From CAUZIZ01 sp965219855 (GTDB lineage: Bacteria; Acidobacteriota; UBA6911; RPQK01; JAJDTT01), in assembly GCA_965219855.1 (NCBI GenBank), contig CBDCOR010000009.1, positions 1-64,000 of the forward strand: DNA of 64,000 nucleotides, written 5' to 3'. Below, in pieces: positions 1-7,741 of this stretch (positions are counted from its first letter, which is position 1; every line of letters starts with the position of its first letter). The notes below the pieces were generated by a model. The model was given only the letters and a program-made list of their open reading frames with translations. It made no database searches and had not been told where the DNA came from. The translations under genes were made by a program, and so were the position numbers.

Positions 1-352
1 GAACTTGAAGAGCCGCAGTGCGTTTTCATTGACGTCAATGAACCTTCCGCTGTCCATGTCCAGCACAAAGATGGCTTCGGGAGCGTTTTCAACCAGTGTC
101 CTGTAGCGTCTTTCGCTTTCGCGAAGTGCCACTTGGGCTTTCTCACGCTCCGAGGCTTGCTCCTCCAGATCTCTGTTCGCTTCTCTCAGCTCGCTGGTCC
201 GGCTACGCACCCGCTGCTCCAGGTCGGCCGAAGTTTGACGAAGCTTACCGATGGCCAATCCAAACCCTCCCAGCCATACCAGGGCAAGCGTAGACATCAA
301 AGCCAAGGTGCCCCGAATTCCCTCGTCTTTGGTGGCTTCGATGGCATCCAAT
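1..352 (-). pseudogene. Sensor kinase, central part (TM helix, coiled coil, PAS), split by IS4 copy 1
   Basis: The minus strand is open from the IS edge to the window edge. It reads a hydrophobic helix (GTLALMSTLALVWLGGFGLA), a coiled coil (LEQRVRSRTSELREANRDLE) and then the start of a PAS domain (ERRYRTLVENAPEAIFVLDM). The kinase core would lie beyond the left edge. Removing the IS plus one 9-bp target duplication joins this frame without a break to the haem-type sensor domain at 1669-2084, so this is one gene interrupted recently. The family is a membrane sensor kinase with a Tll0287/DUF3365-like input domain, inferred from domain order. The ligand and partner regulator are unknown. Confidence 0.8.
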
Positions 353-1668
353 CAGTAGCGTCCCAGCGTTAGTCGAATAACATCAACTGTTTATGAATGT
401 CACTATTCTGAGTAATGTAATGCATGTCCTGAAAGGCCTGTAAAATTGGGGTTTTCTCGAAGAGCGAGACACTCAGGACCTGGAGAATTGTGTAGAGCGG
501 CAACTCGAGATAGAGGCGCTTGCGGATGATGGCGATGAGCAGGTAGGTACTGAGGGCGATCCAGATTTGTGTTTTTACGGCATTGGGACTGGTGCCGTAA
601 AAGGCCTTGATGCGGAGATGCTGTTTGATCCATTTGAAGAACAGTTCGATCTGCCAGCGGAGCTTGTAGAGCCGGGCAATAGTCAGAGCGGGAGAAGCAA
701 AGTCGTTGGTGAGGAATACTAGCCGCAGGTCGGTGGTGACGTCGAAGAACTTGATGCGACGCAAAGGTTCGGGGTAGGCCTTGGCCGGATAGAAGGTGCT
801 CAGCAGGACAGTTTGGTCGCAGATCAGTCCCGTCGTTCTGTCCACCGGGTGGGAGTAGCGGCGGCGGAACTTGAAGTTGGCCTTGGCGCGGGTCACGAAT
901 AACGACCGGGCAGAATGGAGTCGGTACAGGCGCCCGAAATCCAGGTATCCGCGATCCATGATGTAGTAGGCACCGGGACAAGGAATCAGGTGGTCCAAGG
1001 CGTGGACATCGTGCAGTTTTCCGTCCGAGATCAGAACGAACTCGGGAATGGCGCCGTGCAGGTTGAGCAAGGTATGCAGTTTGATCGCCCCCTTGGTACG
1101 GCGGAAGCGCGCCCAGGGGAAGACCGAGAGGCACAGGTCGATGGTCGTGGAGTCCAAGGCATAGACGGTCGCGTTCAGGTCGACTCCCAGGTCCTCGTCG
1201 GTGTACAGGCGGCGCGCTTCGGCGATAAGCACTTGGGCAAACTCGGCATAGATGCGCCAGTCGCGCCTCTCGTTGGCATTGGACAGATTGTTGCGGGAGA
1301 CCGTGGAGCGAATGCCCATGTGGAAGAGCTTGGATCTCATGGCCCGTAGGCAGGCTTCGATATCGCGCAAGCTCTCGCGATAGGTCAACTGTGCAAAGGC
1401 CATGACCCGGTAATGGTCGGCACAGCGGAACGACTTGACCTTGTAGTCGCCTCCGTAGTGCTGAACAATGCGATGAAAATGATGCCAGGGAAGATGCCGC
1501 ATCACCTGAGAAAAAATCGTCGTGCCCGTGTACATGCTCGCCCTCCTTATGAACTGAAGGGCGTGAGCGTACACTCACTTTCAAGTCGGAAACACCCATT
1601 ATCTTCTCTAACATATTACTCATTAATACTTTACAGAGATTAGAAGCCCAAACGTTGGGACACTACTG
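353..1668 (-). mobile_element. IS4-family insertion sequence, copy 1 (1316 bp)
   Basis: The element has imperfect terminal inverted repeats: CAGTAGCGTCCCAGCGTT at the left and the complement of CAGTAGTGTCCCAACGTT at the right. It is flanked by the 9-bp direct repeat GCATCCAAT. It carries one transposase gene on the minus strand. The same 1316-bp element is found at 48592-49907 and 57566-58881 in the opposite orientation, with only isolated base differences noticed, so all three copies moved recently. The insertion splits a sensor kinase gene. Confidence 0.95.
369..1535 (-). CDS. IS4-family transposase (copy 1)
   Basis: A 388-residue DDE transposase. The start at 1535 is chosen because AAGGAGG lies just upstream; a start 13 codons earlier has no ribosome binding site. 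The N-terminal ~70 residues resemble the DUF4372 DNA-binding region (QLTYRESLRDIEACLRAM). The first catalytic Asp lies in YALDSTTIDLCLSVF, the second in YIMDRGYLDF, and the Glu in the Y-(2)-R-(3)-E-(6)-K signature (YKLRWQIELFFKWIK). The protein is identical to the other two copies: the single coding difference noticed is a synonymous GTA/GTG at the Val of NAVKTQIW. The length is normal for the family and the gene appears intact. Confidence 0.93.
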   Translation of the reverse strand: MYTGTTIFSQVMRHLPWHHFHRIVQHYGGDYKVKSFRCADHYRVMAFAQLTYRESLRDIEACLRAMRSKLFHMGIRSTVSRNNLSNANERRDWRIYAEFAQVLIAEARRLYTDEDLGVDLNATVYALDSTTIDLCLSVFPWARFRRTKGAIKLHTLLNLHGAIPEFVLISDGKLHDVHALDHLIPCPGAYYIMDRGYLDFGRLYRLHSARSLFVTRAKANFKFRRRYSHPVDRTTGLICDQTVLLSTFYPAKAYPEPLRRIKFFDVTTDLRLVFLTNDFASPALTIARLYKLRWQIELFFKWIKQHLRIKAFYGTSPNAVKTQIWIALSTYLLIAIIRKRLYLELPLYTILQVLSVSLFEKTPILQAFQDMHYITQNSDIHKQLMLFD

Positions 1669-2084
1669 GCATCCAATGGGTAGTTGATCTCAAGAACCCC
1701 CCGCACCTCTCCCACCTTCCAATCGGTTTTGGGGCTCTGCAGGTGGGTGTTATGACAATTCACGCAGCTGGGGCGCATCAGATCCGCTCTGGCATACCGT
1801 AGGGTCTCTCGCCCCTGAAGAATATCGATTTTGTAGAACGATTCGTCCGGATGGTTCTTCAGGTGTTCCCACGCCTTATGGCCGAAGTCGTCCTTGAGAC
1901 CTCCCTCTTCCTCCCGCCAGGGGAATGGGTAGGGACTGTAGAGTCTGGTATGTGCTCCTAGACTCCTGGACCCGATGTTTTGACCCAGTTTCATGCTCAG
2001 GGTAGCCGGCAGAGGAATCGCTCCCGGTCTGTCCTGATAGTCGTGAACTACCTCAATTCCATGGTCTCGGACTCGCTCCACCAC
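1669..2084 (-). pseudogene. Sensor kinase, N-terminal haem-type sensor domain, cut by IS4 copy 1
   Basis: The frame encodes a Tll0287-like (DUF3365) domain: ERVRDHGIEVVHDYQDRPG, PLPATLSMKLGQ and a c-type haem motif CVNCH within RPSCVNCHNTHLQSPKTDW. It ends at the IS edge after GVLEINYPLDA. Excising the IS restores the frame into the TM/PAS part at 1-352. No signal peptide or membrane anchor is visible upstream. The frame is open a little past 2084 but abuts, in the opposite orientation, a Gfo/Idh gene that has lost its own N-terminus. The true 5' end therefore seems lost at a rearrangement junction near 2085-2100. The GTG at 2084 is only the first possible start. Confidence 0.75.
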
Positions 2085-2089
2085 CTCAC

Positions 2090-2539
2090 TTGTATAGCCG
2101 GGAAAATCCGGACACGGTCGAGGCCCTCTTCGAATACGGCACGGGAGACAAGAGGTTCCTGGGGAGCTACGGATGCTGTTTGATCAACGGGTCGGGCACC
2201 GGCTACCGAATTCAGGGCACCAAAGGGACCTTGGAGTTCGAAAAATCTCCGCTCTGGGACGAATCCCCATGGAGGGTTTCCGGAGATGGCATCCACTCGG
2301 ACGATGCCATCAAGCGCGCCGAGTACATTGCGCCCGAGCCGGGCTCCATGGCCAACGATCGCTTCCTCCACATGGCCAACTGGCTCGACGCTGTACGCAA
2401 GCAGGATAAGGACGCCGTCATTTGCCCGCCCGAGGCCGGATACGGGCACTCCATTGCCTGCATCATGGCTACGGATTCGCTTTGGAGTGGACACAAGATG
2501 GTCTTCGATCCTGAGAAGCGGACGATTCAAGCTGCCTAG
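2090..2539 (+). pseudogene. Gfo/Idh/MocA-type oxidoreductase, C-terminal fragment
   Basis: About 149 codons match the C-terminal substrate-binding half of Gfo/Idh/MocA dehydrogenases: ENPDTVEALFEYGTGDKRFL, GTGYRIQGTKGTLEFEKSP, NWLDAVRKQDKD and the family-typical GYGHSIACIMATDSLWSG near the end. The Rossmann domain (GxGxxG and EKP motifs, about the first 200 residues) is absent. Immediately upstream lies the 5' part of a sensor kinase on the other strand. The fragment begins with a TTG that is not a convincing start. It is best read as a remnant of a sugar or inositol dehydrogenase-like gene truncated by rearrangement. Confidence 0.7.
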
Positions 2540-2716
2540 GAGTATCGGTTCAGTCTTGGACTGTTCAGAGTCTGGCTTTGTTCTCGTCGTGTCGTTGCGG
2601 TAGGTGGATAGCGGCACGACGAGAGCGGGTCTTCTATCCTCCGTTTCATTCCGATTCCCTCCGGAGACACTCATCCTTCCCGGAACGCCTATCCCGCCAG
2701 GAGACCAAAGAAATCG

Positions 2717-3919
2717 ATGAGTTCTATCTACGAACGCCTGGAAGTTCCAACCCTCATCAACGCCACCGGACCGGCCACTCGTCTCAGCGGGTCTCTCCTT
2801 CCAGCCGAGGTCAGCGAAGCCATGAAGGAGGCTTCGCAGTATTGTGTGGACATGACGGAGCTCCAGGCGCGTGCCAGCCAGATCATTGCCGAAATCACGG
2901 CTGCGGAAGCAGGGTATGTGACCTCCGGAGCTGCTGCTGCCCTCCTACTGGGCACCGCTGCCTGTGTGGCGGGATTGGATCCCAGCCGCATGAGCCGGCT
3001 CCCCGACACGCGAGGGATGAAGAACGAAGTCATCATGGTGCGCAGTCAGCGAAACTCGTATGACCACGCCGTCCGCTCGGTTGGGATCCAGTTGATCGAG
3101 GTGGGGCTACCGGACCGCTTCAGCGGGGCAGGGGTTCGAGATGCCGAGGCCTGGGAGATCGCGGACGCGATCACCGAAAGGACGGCGGCCGTCTACTATG
3201 TGGCTACACCGCAAGCTTTGCCTTCACTCGAAGAGGTGGTGCAGGTGTGCCAGTCCCGTGAGGTTCCTGTTCTGGTGGACGCTGCCGGGCAGCTGCCGCC
3301 GGTGTCGAATCTGAAGAAGTTCATCGCTCAGGGGGCTGACCTGGTGGCCTTCAGCGGAGGAAAGGCAATTCGTGGACCCCAGAGCACGGGAATTCTCTGC
3401 GGCCGGAAGGATCTCATTTCCTCTGCCGCACTCCAGCATCTGGATCTGGATGTGGTGGACCAGCTCTGGCAGCCATCGGATCATCTCATTGACAGAGGAC
3501 AGCTCTCCGGCATTCCGCACAACGGAATCGGTAGACCTTGCAAGGTGGGCAAGGAGGAGATCGTGGGTCTGTTGACCGCCCTTCGTCTTTTCGTCGACCA
3601 GGATCCCGCGATCCGCCGCGCAGAATGGATGCGGCTCCTGGAGGCCCTGGTCCAGTCGGCAGGAGTCTTGGGTCGGGGTGAGCTTTCCCTGGTCGAGCAG
3701 CCGGAGGGGTCCGAGGTGCCCCAGGTGGAGCTGAAGCTGCAAGACGACGCAAACCTCTCCGCGATGGCTCTTCTTAGGACGCTTCAGGAGTCCCGGCCCA
3801 GCATCCAGGCAAACCCATCGCGCGTCCGGGAGGGAGTTCTGATTTTTTCACCTCAGTGCCTCCGGGATGAGGACCCAGTCCTCATCGGGCAGCGGCTGCA
3901 TTCGCTTCTAAGCCATTAG
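2717..3919 (+). CDS. SelA-like PLP-dependent enzyme (aminotransferase-fold lyase)
   Basis: A 400-residue fold-type I PLP enzyme of the SelA/DgaE-like group. The N-terminus (PTLINATGPATRLSGSLLPA) matches the family opening LINA-G. The PLP site shows VDAAGQLPP (Asp near 188) and FSGGKAIRGPQSTGILCGR, with the Schiff-base Lys near 216. Glycine-rich TSGAAAALLLGTAA lies near 70. True SelA proteins are about 460 residues, have an extra tRNA-binding N-terminal domain and neighbour selB or selD; none of that is present here. Small SelA-like proteins include 2-dehydro-3-deoxygluconate/glucosaminate-type lyases. The neighbouring Gfo/Idh fragment fits a sugar-acid catabolic setting, which is inference only. 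Confidence 0.8.
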   Translation: MSSIYERLEVPTLINATGPATRLSGSLLPAEVSEAMKEASQYCVDMTELQARASQIIAEITAAEAGYVTSGAAAALLLGTAACVAGLDPSRMSRLPDTRGMKNEVIMVRSQRNSYDHAVRSVGIQLIEVGLPDRFSGAGVRDAEAWEIADAITERTAAVYYVATPQALPSLEEVVQVCQSREVPVLVDAAGQLPPVSNLKKFIAQGADLVAFSGGKAIRGPQSTGILCGRKDLISSAALQHLDLDVVDQLWQPSDHLIDRGQLSGIPHNGIGRPCKVGKEEIVGLLTALRLFVDQDPAIRRAEWMRLLEALVQSAGVLGRGELSLVEQPEGSEVPQVELKLQDDANLSAMALLRTLQESRPSIQANPSRVREGVLIFSPQCLRDEDPVLIGQRLHSLLSH

Positions 3920-3922
3920 CTC

Positions 3923-4312
3923 TCAGAGCCTTCTTATTTGGTGCAACTCGTCGAAGTGCCGGTCGCGAGCGCAGAGGGTGAGATTGTGCTGCAGCACCAG
4001 GGCGGCGATCCAGATGTCATTGGTAGGGATGGGGGTCCCTTGACGGCGGAGCTGGCGATAAACGGCAGCGTAGTGATGGGTGGTCTGGTCGTCGGCAAAG
4101 AGGACGTGGACACCCTCTCGGACCAGGAACTGGTAGAGGACCCTCTCGTTTTCCGTGGCGTAACGCCCGACCGCAAATCCAGCCCTGAGTTCGCCCAAGA
4201 CCACAAACGGTAAAAAGACTTCCTCAGCAGTTTCCAGAGCTTCAAGCGTCTCGGAATGTCCTCTGCAGAGATCAGAGTAGCGATTGGTATCCAAGGCGAG
4301 TCTCACTTCCAC
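3923..4312 (-). CDS. PIN-domain ribonuclease toxin (VapC-like)
   Basis: A 129-residue PIN-domain protein. The acidic active-site residues are visible: Asp in LALDTNRYSDL, Glu in VVLGELRAGF, and two Asp in PTNDIWIAALVLQ and CARDRHFDEL. VapC toxins are Mg-dependent endoribonucleases inhibited by a cognate antitoxin. The upstream antitoxin frame overlaps this start by 10 bases, so the two are translated together. The length and all catalytic positions are intact, so this should be an active toxin. Confidence 0.9.
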   Translation of the reverse strand: MEVRLALDTNRYSDLCRGHSETLEALETAEEVFLPFVVLGELRAGFAVGRYATENERVLYQFLVREGVHVLFADDQTTHHYAAVYRQLRRQGTPIPTNDIWIAALVLQHNLTLCARDRHFDELHQIRRL

Positions 4313-4545
4313 AACTCCGAGTCGATGACGTGCTGGTCGGCGATCGCTTGATCAAAGTCTGGGTCCTCTTTCCAGGTCCCGGCCAGATCGCTCAGATCTC
4401 TGTGGCGTAGGCGCTGTCTGGAGAACCCCAGTCCGCGAGCTAAGGCCCGGATTGTCACTTCATTGAGGCTCCTTCCCTCGGCCTTCGCCCGCTCTCTCAA
4501 AGCCGAATCGAGAGCGTCGGGAATATTCCTTATCGTATATTGCAT
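4303..4545 (-). CDS. Ribbon-helix-helix antitoxin (FitA/VapB-like)
   Basis: An 80-residue protein beginning MQYTIRNIPDALDSALRERA, a classic ribbon-helix-helix strand (YTIRNIP) followed by helices with EGRSLNEVTIRALARGLG. The C-terminal tail (DLSDLAGTWKEDPDFDQAI) is the usual toxin-wrapping segment of FitA-type antitoxins. It is encoded directly upstream of the PIN toxin with a 10-base overlap. Such pairs normally repress their own promoter, which would lie just right of 4545 at the edge of the GGGGACAG repeat array. Confidence 0.88.
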   Translation of the reverse strand: MQYTIRNIPDALDSALRERAKAEGRSLNEVTIRALARGLGFSRQRLRHRDLSDLAGTWKEDPDFDQAIADQHVIDSELWK

Positions 4546-4609
4546 GCAACTAATATAGGCGGTGCCTGCAGACAGTGCAAGTGGTCCAAGGACAGTGCTC
4601 TACCGGAGA

Positions 4610-4920
4610 CAGCAGAGTTCTACTGTACTGGGGACAGAGTTCAGGGGACAGAGTTCAGGGGACAGAGTTCAGTACTGGGTACTGTACTGGGGACAGTGGC
4701 GACAGAGTTCAGAGAGTTCAGTGGTGTACTTACTGGGGACAGAGTTCAATATGAAAAAGTACTGGGGACGGAGTTCAAATCTGTGAAAAAGTACGAATCA
4801 GAGGCTACTGGGGACAGAATCAGAGGCTACTGGGGACAGAGTTCATCTGGCGCACTGAGTTCATCTTGCGTACTGGGGACAGAGTTCAATCTTGGAGTTC
4901 AATTCTGGAGTTCAATATAG
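4610..4920. repeat. Degenerate array of GGGGACAGAGTTCA units
   Basis: About nine units of the core TACTGGGGACAGAGTTCA or truncated forms are packed into 310 bases with irregular spacing. Several repeat back to back near 4630-4675, others are separated by short AATATGAAAAAG-type linkers. The unit contains GGGGACAG, the complement of CTGTCCCC, a motif known from REP-like sequences near IS200-like (RAYT) transposases. No such transposase is nearby. Frames crossing the array are low-complexity artefacts. Spacers are not of constant length, so it is not CRISPR. Confidence 0.75.
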
Positions 4921-4989
4921 TGCAGTATGAAAAAGAATACTTCGGCCTGAAGACCGGAGCTAGGTGTGCCAACTCGGGGGACTAAGCGC
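4921..4989. repeat. Remnant of dispersed hairpin repeat
   Basis: The stretch AAGAATACTTCGGCCTGAAG followed by ACCGGAGC resembles one decayed arm of the CTTCGGCCTGGAGGCC hairpin repeat found many times in this window. Only about 35 bases are recognisable. Confidence 0.4.
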
Positions 4990-7524
4990 TCAGCGGGACT
5001 TCATGCCAATTGGACTCCCTGGTGGTAGGTCCAGCGCTCGAGTTCGGCCGCCCGTTCCCTCAGGTCGGTTTGCCCACCTTCGGATGTCTGCGGCTGTCTG
5101 TGCTTGGTGTGGCGTGAGCTGCGAAGGGGATTCCAACCTGTTCGCCAGTTTCAAGAGCCGATCGGTGAGGATGGCCCGCACCTGTGACCGGTTCTGATTA
5201 TCACCGGCCTGGGACAACAACTCCTCAGTCACAACCTGCTGGATGACCCTCTGAATCTGAGCCCGGTAGAGCTCATCCGGCAGGGGGGCATTCCAGGTTG
5301 CCTCGATGAGGCGGTCCACGACCTCGCCTAGATCCGGGTATTCCCGGCTGCGACTGCCGAACTCCACCAGGCGGGCCATTCTCTGCGGGTGCAGAATCGC
5401 GGCTATCGAAAAATGGACTGCCGACTCCGCCGCGGCCAGGGAATCGAAGGTCAGACCGGTGTATCTTTCGAATCTTTCTCCCTCCCGTCTCCTGAAGGCA
5501 GGTGGAGGAATCATCTCCAGGACTCGCTCTGGGAGCGCCAGAAAGTCCACAGTCAGGATCGAGAGAATAGCCTCGAGTGCCTCGCGCTGTTTGGCCCCGG
5601 ACACGATCTCCTGGGGCGTCCGACCGTCGCCCCTCAGGGCGTAACGGTACTCGGCTCCTCCCAGACTCTGTGCCGCCGAATTCAGTTGAAAACGATGGTG
5701 GAGATACAGGGGCACTAGGACCGTCTCAAGAGCGGAAAGGGGTTCGCTTTCTCGAATGGCCTCCGGACCAAAGTTCCGGAGCGCGATGCGGCGAACCTCG
5801 ATTTCGTGCTTCAGCCCAGCGACGAGATCGGATCCGTTGTCCCAGACCGAAGCGTAAGGATGGGCGGCCCCGACAAAGTGGTTGTCGACATGCCCCATGA
5901 ACTCGATGCCCCGGCTGAGCCCTTCCTCGACCAGGACGTTCAGAGCCTGTGCTTCGTCGGTACCCTCTGGAAAGTCCTGGTACAGCCACTTGACCGCCAG
6001 TTTGTCGTACTCTCCGATTTCCGCGGCGTAGGCGTCAGAGAAATCCAGCTTGTCATCTACTCCGATCCCTATCAGGGGAGCGGGATAGTCCATGACGCTG
6101 GCACGGCCGAAGGAGCTGGCCAGATAGTTGTGAGGAAAGCCTAGTGTATGCCCGATCTCGTGAGCCGTGAGCTGCCGCATTCGGGCCAGGGCCATCTCGA
6201 CTGAATCAGCTCCGGGGGTGACTTGAGCCAAGTACTCGAAACCGGGGGCGGCACTGAGTCCACAGGGACTATTTGGGGAGGTGTCTCCAGAGTATGGCGG
6301 GACCAGACCTGACCCCAGGAGGTGGTCCTGTTTCAGCCTGAGGCTCCCGAGGTTAACGTTGCCCTTGATGATTTCGCCGGTTCGAGGGTCGATAACGGTG
6401 TCACCGTAGGACCATCCTCGGGTTGAACGGTGGTTCCAATACACGACGTTGTAGCGGATATCCAACGGATCCGCCTCCGCGGGCAGGAGCTCGACACGGA
6501 AGGCGTCGATGTCGCCAGCCGCTTCGAAGGCGTCATTCCACCAGCTGCTGCTTTCGATCACAGCGCTCTGGATCGGCTCGGGGATCCCCCGGTCGACGTA
6601 GTACACCAGTGGCGCGACGGCTTCTGAGCGAGGCAGGGAAGGATCCTTCTTCCGGAGCCGATGCCGTGCCACCCAGTGGACCCGCAGGTCTTCATCGATT
6701 GCGGTAGCGTAGTCCTGAATAGTGGGACCGTTGATGCCAATGCGTGGGTCCAGGCGCCGAGGAGTGTAGCCGGGGTCTGGAAGCTTTACCAGGGAGTGAT
6801 GCTGCCGCAGGGTAACCGCCCCTCCGCTGGCCGCAACCGACTGCACCAGGGGACCGGGTTTGGAACTGGTGAAAGTAAGCATCGTTTCGATCTCGGTATT
6901 GCGAGGGAAGGCCTTGGTTCGGGGTAGATAGAAAGCGCTGCGGCCAGAGTCTAGCTCAAACTGTCCCTGCCCTGCCTCCTCCATCTGGCGAGCAGCGCCG
7001 GCTCTATCCTGAAGAAAGAATTCGGTAGCGTCGATGAGGACGGCTCCGTCATCACTCTCGGCTGCAACCTCGAAGCCCCAATGAACCGAAGGCGCGAAGG
7101 ATTCACGAACCGCTCTGATCTCTTCTGGATTATCGCTCAGGGCTCGATAGCGGTAGTTGCGCTCCAGCAGGAGAATTCTGGGACCGATCCGCTGAGCGAC
7201 CAGAACGTAGGTGCCAGCCAGCCGGCCGCGGTCCAGTCCCACCGGGTTGCTACCCAGCCCGGAGGCGAGGGCGACCTGATACAGGAACTCGGTTTCCAGC
7301 TTGTCCATTTCCCAGAACAGTCGCCCATTCAGGCGATCCCAATGAAGGTTGAAATATCCTTCAAGGTGGTCCATGCCCTTTGTCTTTTCGGAAATGGAGG
7401 GGAGGCTTGCCGGTCCCGGATCCTCGGTTTGGGCCAGAATCCAGTTGGGGAGGAGCATACCCATGCCGAGGGCTACAACCCCAAGAGTCGAGCATAGAGT
7501 TGATTTGAACGGTTTTGGTAGCAT
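4990..7524 (-). CDS. Secreted zinc metalloprotease (DUF5117/DUF4953 type)
   Basis: About 844 residues. A signal peptide (MLPKPFKSTLCSTLGVVALG) favours the ATG at 7524 over a GTG 11 codons upstream; neither has a clear Shine-Dalgarno. The N-terminal half (GYFNLHWDRLNGRLFWEMDK, FLYQVALASGLGSN) is the DUF5117-like region. The metzincin-like zinc site HEIGHTLGFPHN (HExxHxxGxxH, near residue 455) is followed by a SVMDYPAP Met-turn-like segment. The C-terminal 300 residues are helical and belong to the DUF4953-type region. It should be an exported zinc peptidase; the substrate is unknown. It is divergent from the DUF1549 gene at 7742, with a hairpin repeat between them. Confidence 0.88.
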   Translation of the reverse strand: MLPKPFKSTLCSTLGVVALGMGMLLPNWILAQTEDPGPASLPSISEKTKGMDHLEGYFNLHWDRLNGRLFWEMDKLETEFLYQVALASGLGSNPVGLDRGRLAGTYVLVAQRIGPRILLLERNYRYRALSDNPEEIRAVRESFAPSVHWGFEVAAESDDGAVLIDATEFFLQDRAGAARQMEEAGQGQFELDSGRSAFYLPRTKAFPRNTEIETMLTFTSSKPGPLVQSVAASGGAVTLRQHHSLVKLPDPGYTPRRLDPRIGINGPTIQDYATAIDEDLRVHWVARHRLRKKDPSLPRSEAVAPLVYYVDRGIPEPIQSAVIESSSWWNDAFEAAGDIDAFRVELLPAEADPLDIRYNVVYWNHRSTRGWSYGDTVIDPRTGEIIKGNVNLGSLRLKQDHLLGSGLVPPYSGDTSPNSPCGLSAAPGFEYLAQVTPGADSVEMALARMRQLTAHEIGHTLGFPHNYLASSFGRASVMDYPAPLIGIGVDDKLDFSDAYAAEIGEYDKLAVKWLYQDFPEGTDEAQALNVLVEEGLSRGIEFMGHVDNHFVGAAHPYASVWDNGSDLVAGLKHEIEVRRIALRNFGPEAIRESEPLSALETVLVPLYLHHRFQLNSAAQSLGGAEYRYALRGDGRTPQEIVSGAKQREALEAILSILTVDFLALPERVLEMIPPPAFRRREGERFERYTGLTFDSLAAAESAVHFSIAAILHPQRMARLVEFGSRSREYPDLGEVVDRLIEATWNAPLPDELYRAQIQRVIQQVVTEELLSQAGDNQNRSQVRAILTDRLLKLANRLESPSQLTPHQAQTAADIRRWANRPEGTGGRTRALDLPPGSPIGMKSR

Positions 7525-7601
7525 CGAAAAGCCGATCGATTTGCAGCAACCAAACACAGTGGTCGGAGTCTATCGAGCCCATGAGTCCAAGGCAAGGAGA
7601 C

Positions 7602-7690
7602 CGGACGTAGCCTTTGGTCTCCAGGCCGAAGTATTCCCCTTCCTGCGAGCCCTGGGCTCGACGCATGGCGGCCTGGAGACCACCGCCACA
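7602..7690. repeat. Dispersed hairpin repeat, intergenic copy
   Basis: The copy contains CTTTGGTCTCCAGGCCGAAG, an internal GAGCCCTGGGCTC hairpin and GGCGGCCTGGAGACCACCGC. It shares the two long complementary arms of the family. It sits between the divergent metalloprotease and DUF1549 genes. Confidence 0.75.
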
Positions 7691-7741
7691 AGAATTGCAC
7701 ACCGGCCAGGACGGGGGCTAGAATAGGCGAACGGATACCGC

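Noticed and set aside
403..1623. 406-codon frame overlapping the IS4 transposase (also at 48637 and 57611)
   Set aside because: It is the alternative frame of the transposase gene, with Arg/Pro/His-rich text and no family features.
2717..3919. True selenocysteine synthase (selA)
   Set aside because: It is too short at the N-terminus, and no selB, selC, selD or in-frame UGA selenoprotein is nearby.
4540..4920. Plus-strand frames of 126 and 74 codons across the GGGGACAG array
   Set aside because: They are translations of a nucleotide repeat (GTEF, VLG, QSS patterns) with no independent coding signal.
4610..4920. CRISPR array
   Set aside because: Units are not separated by equal unique spacers and several abut directly.
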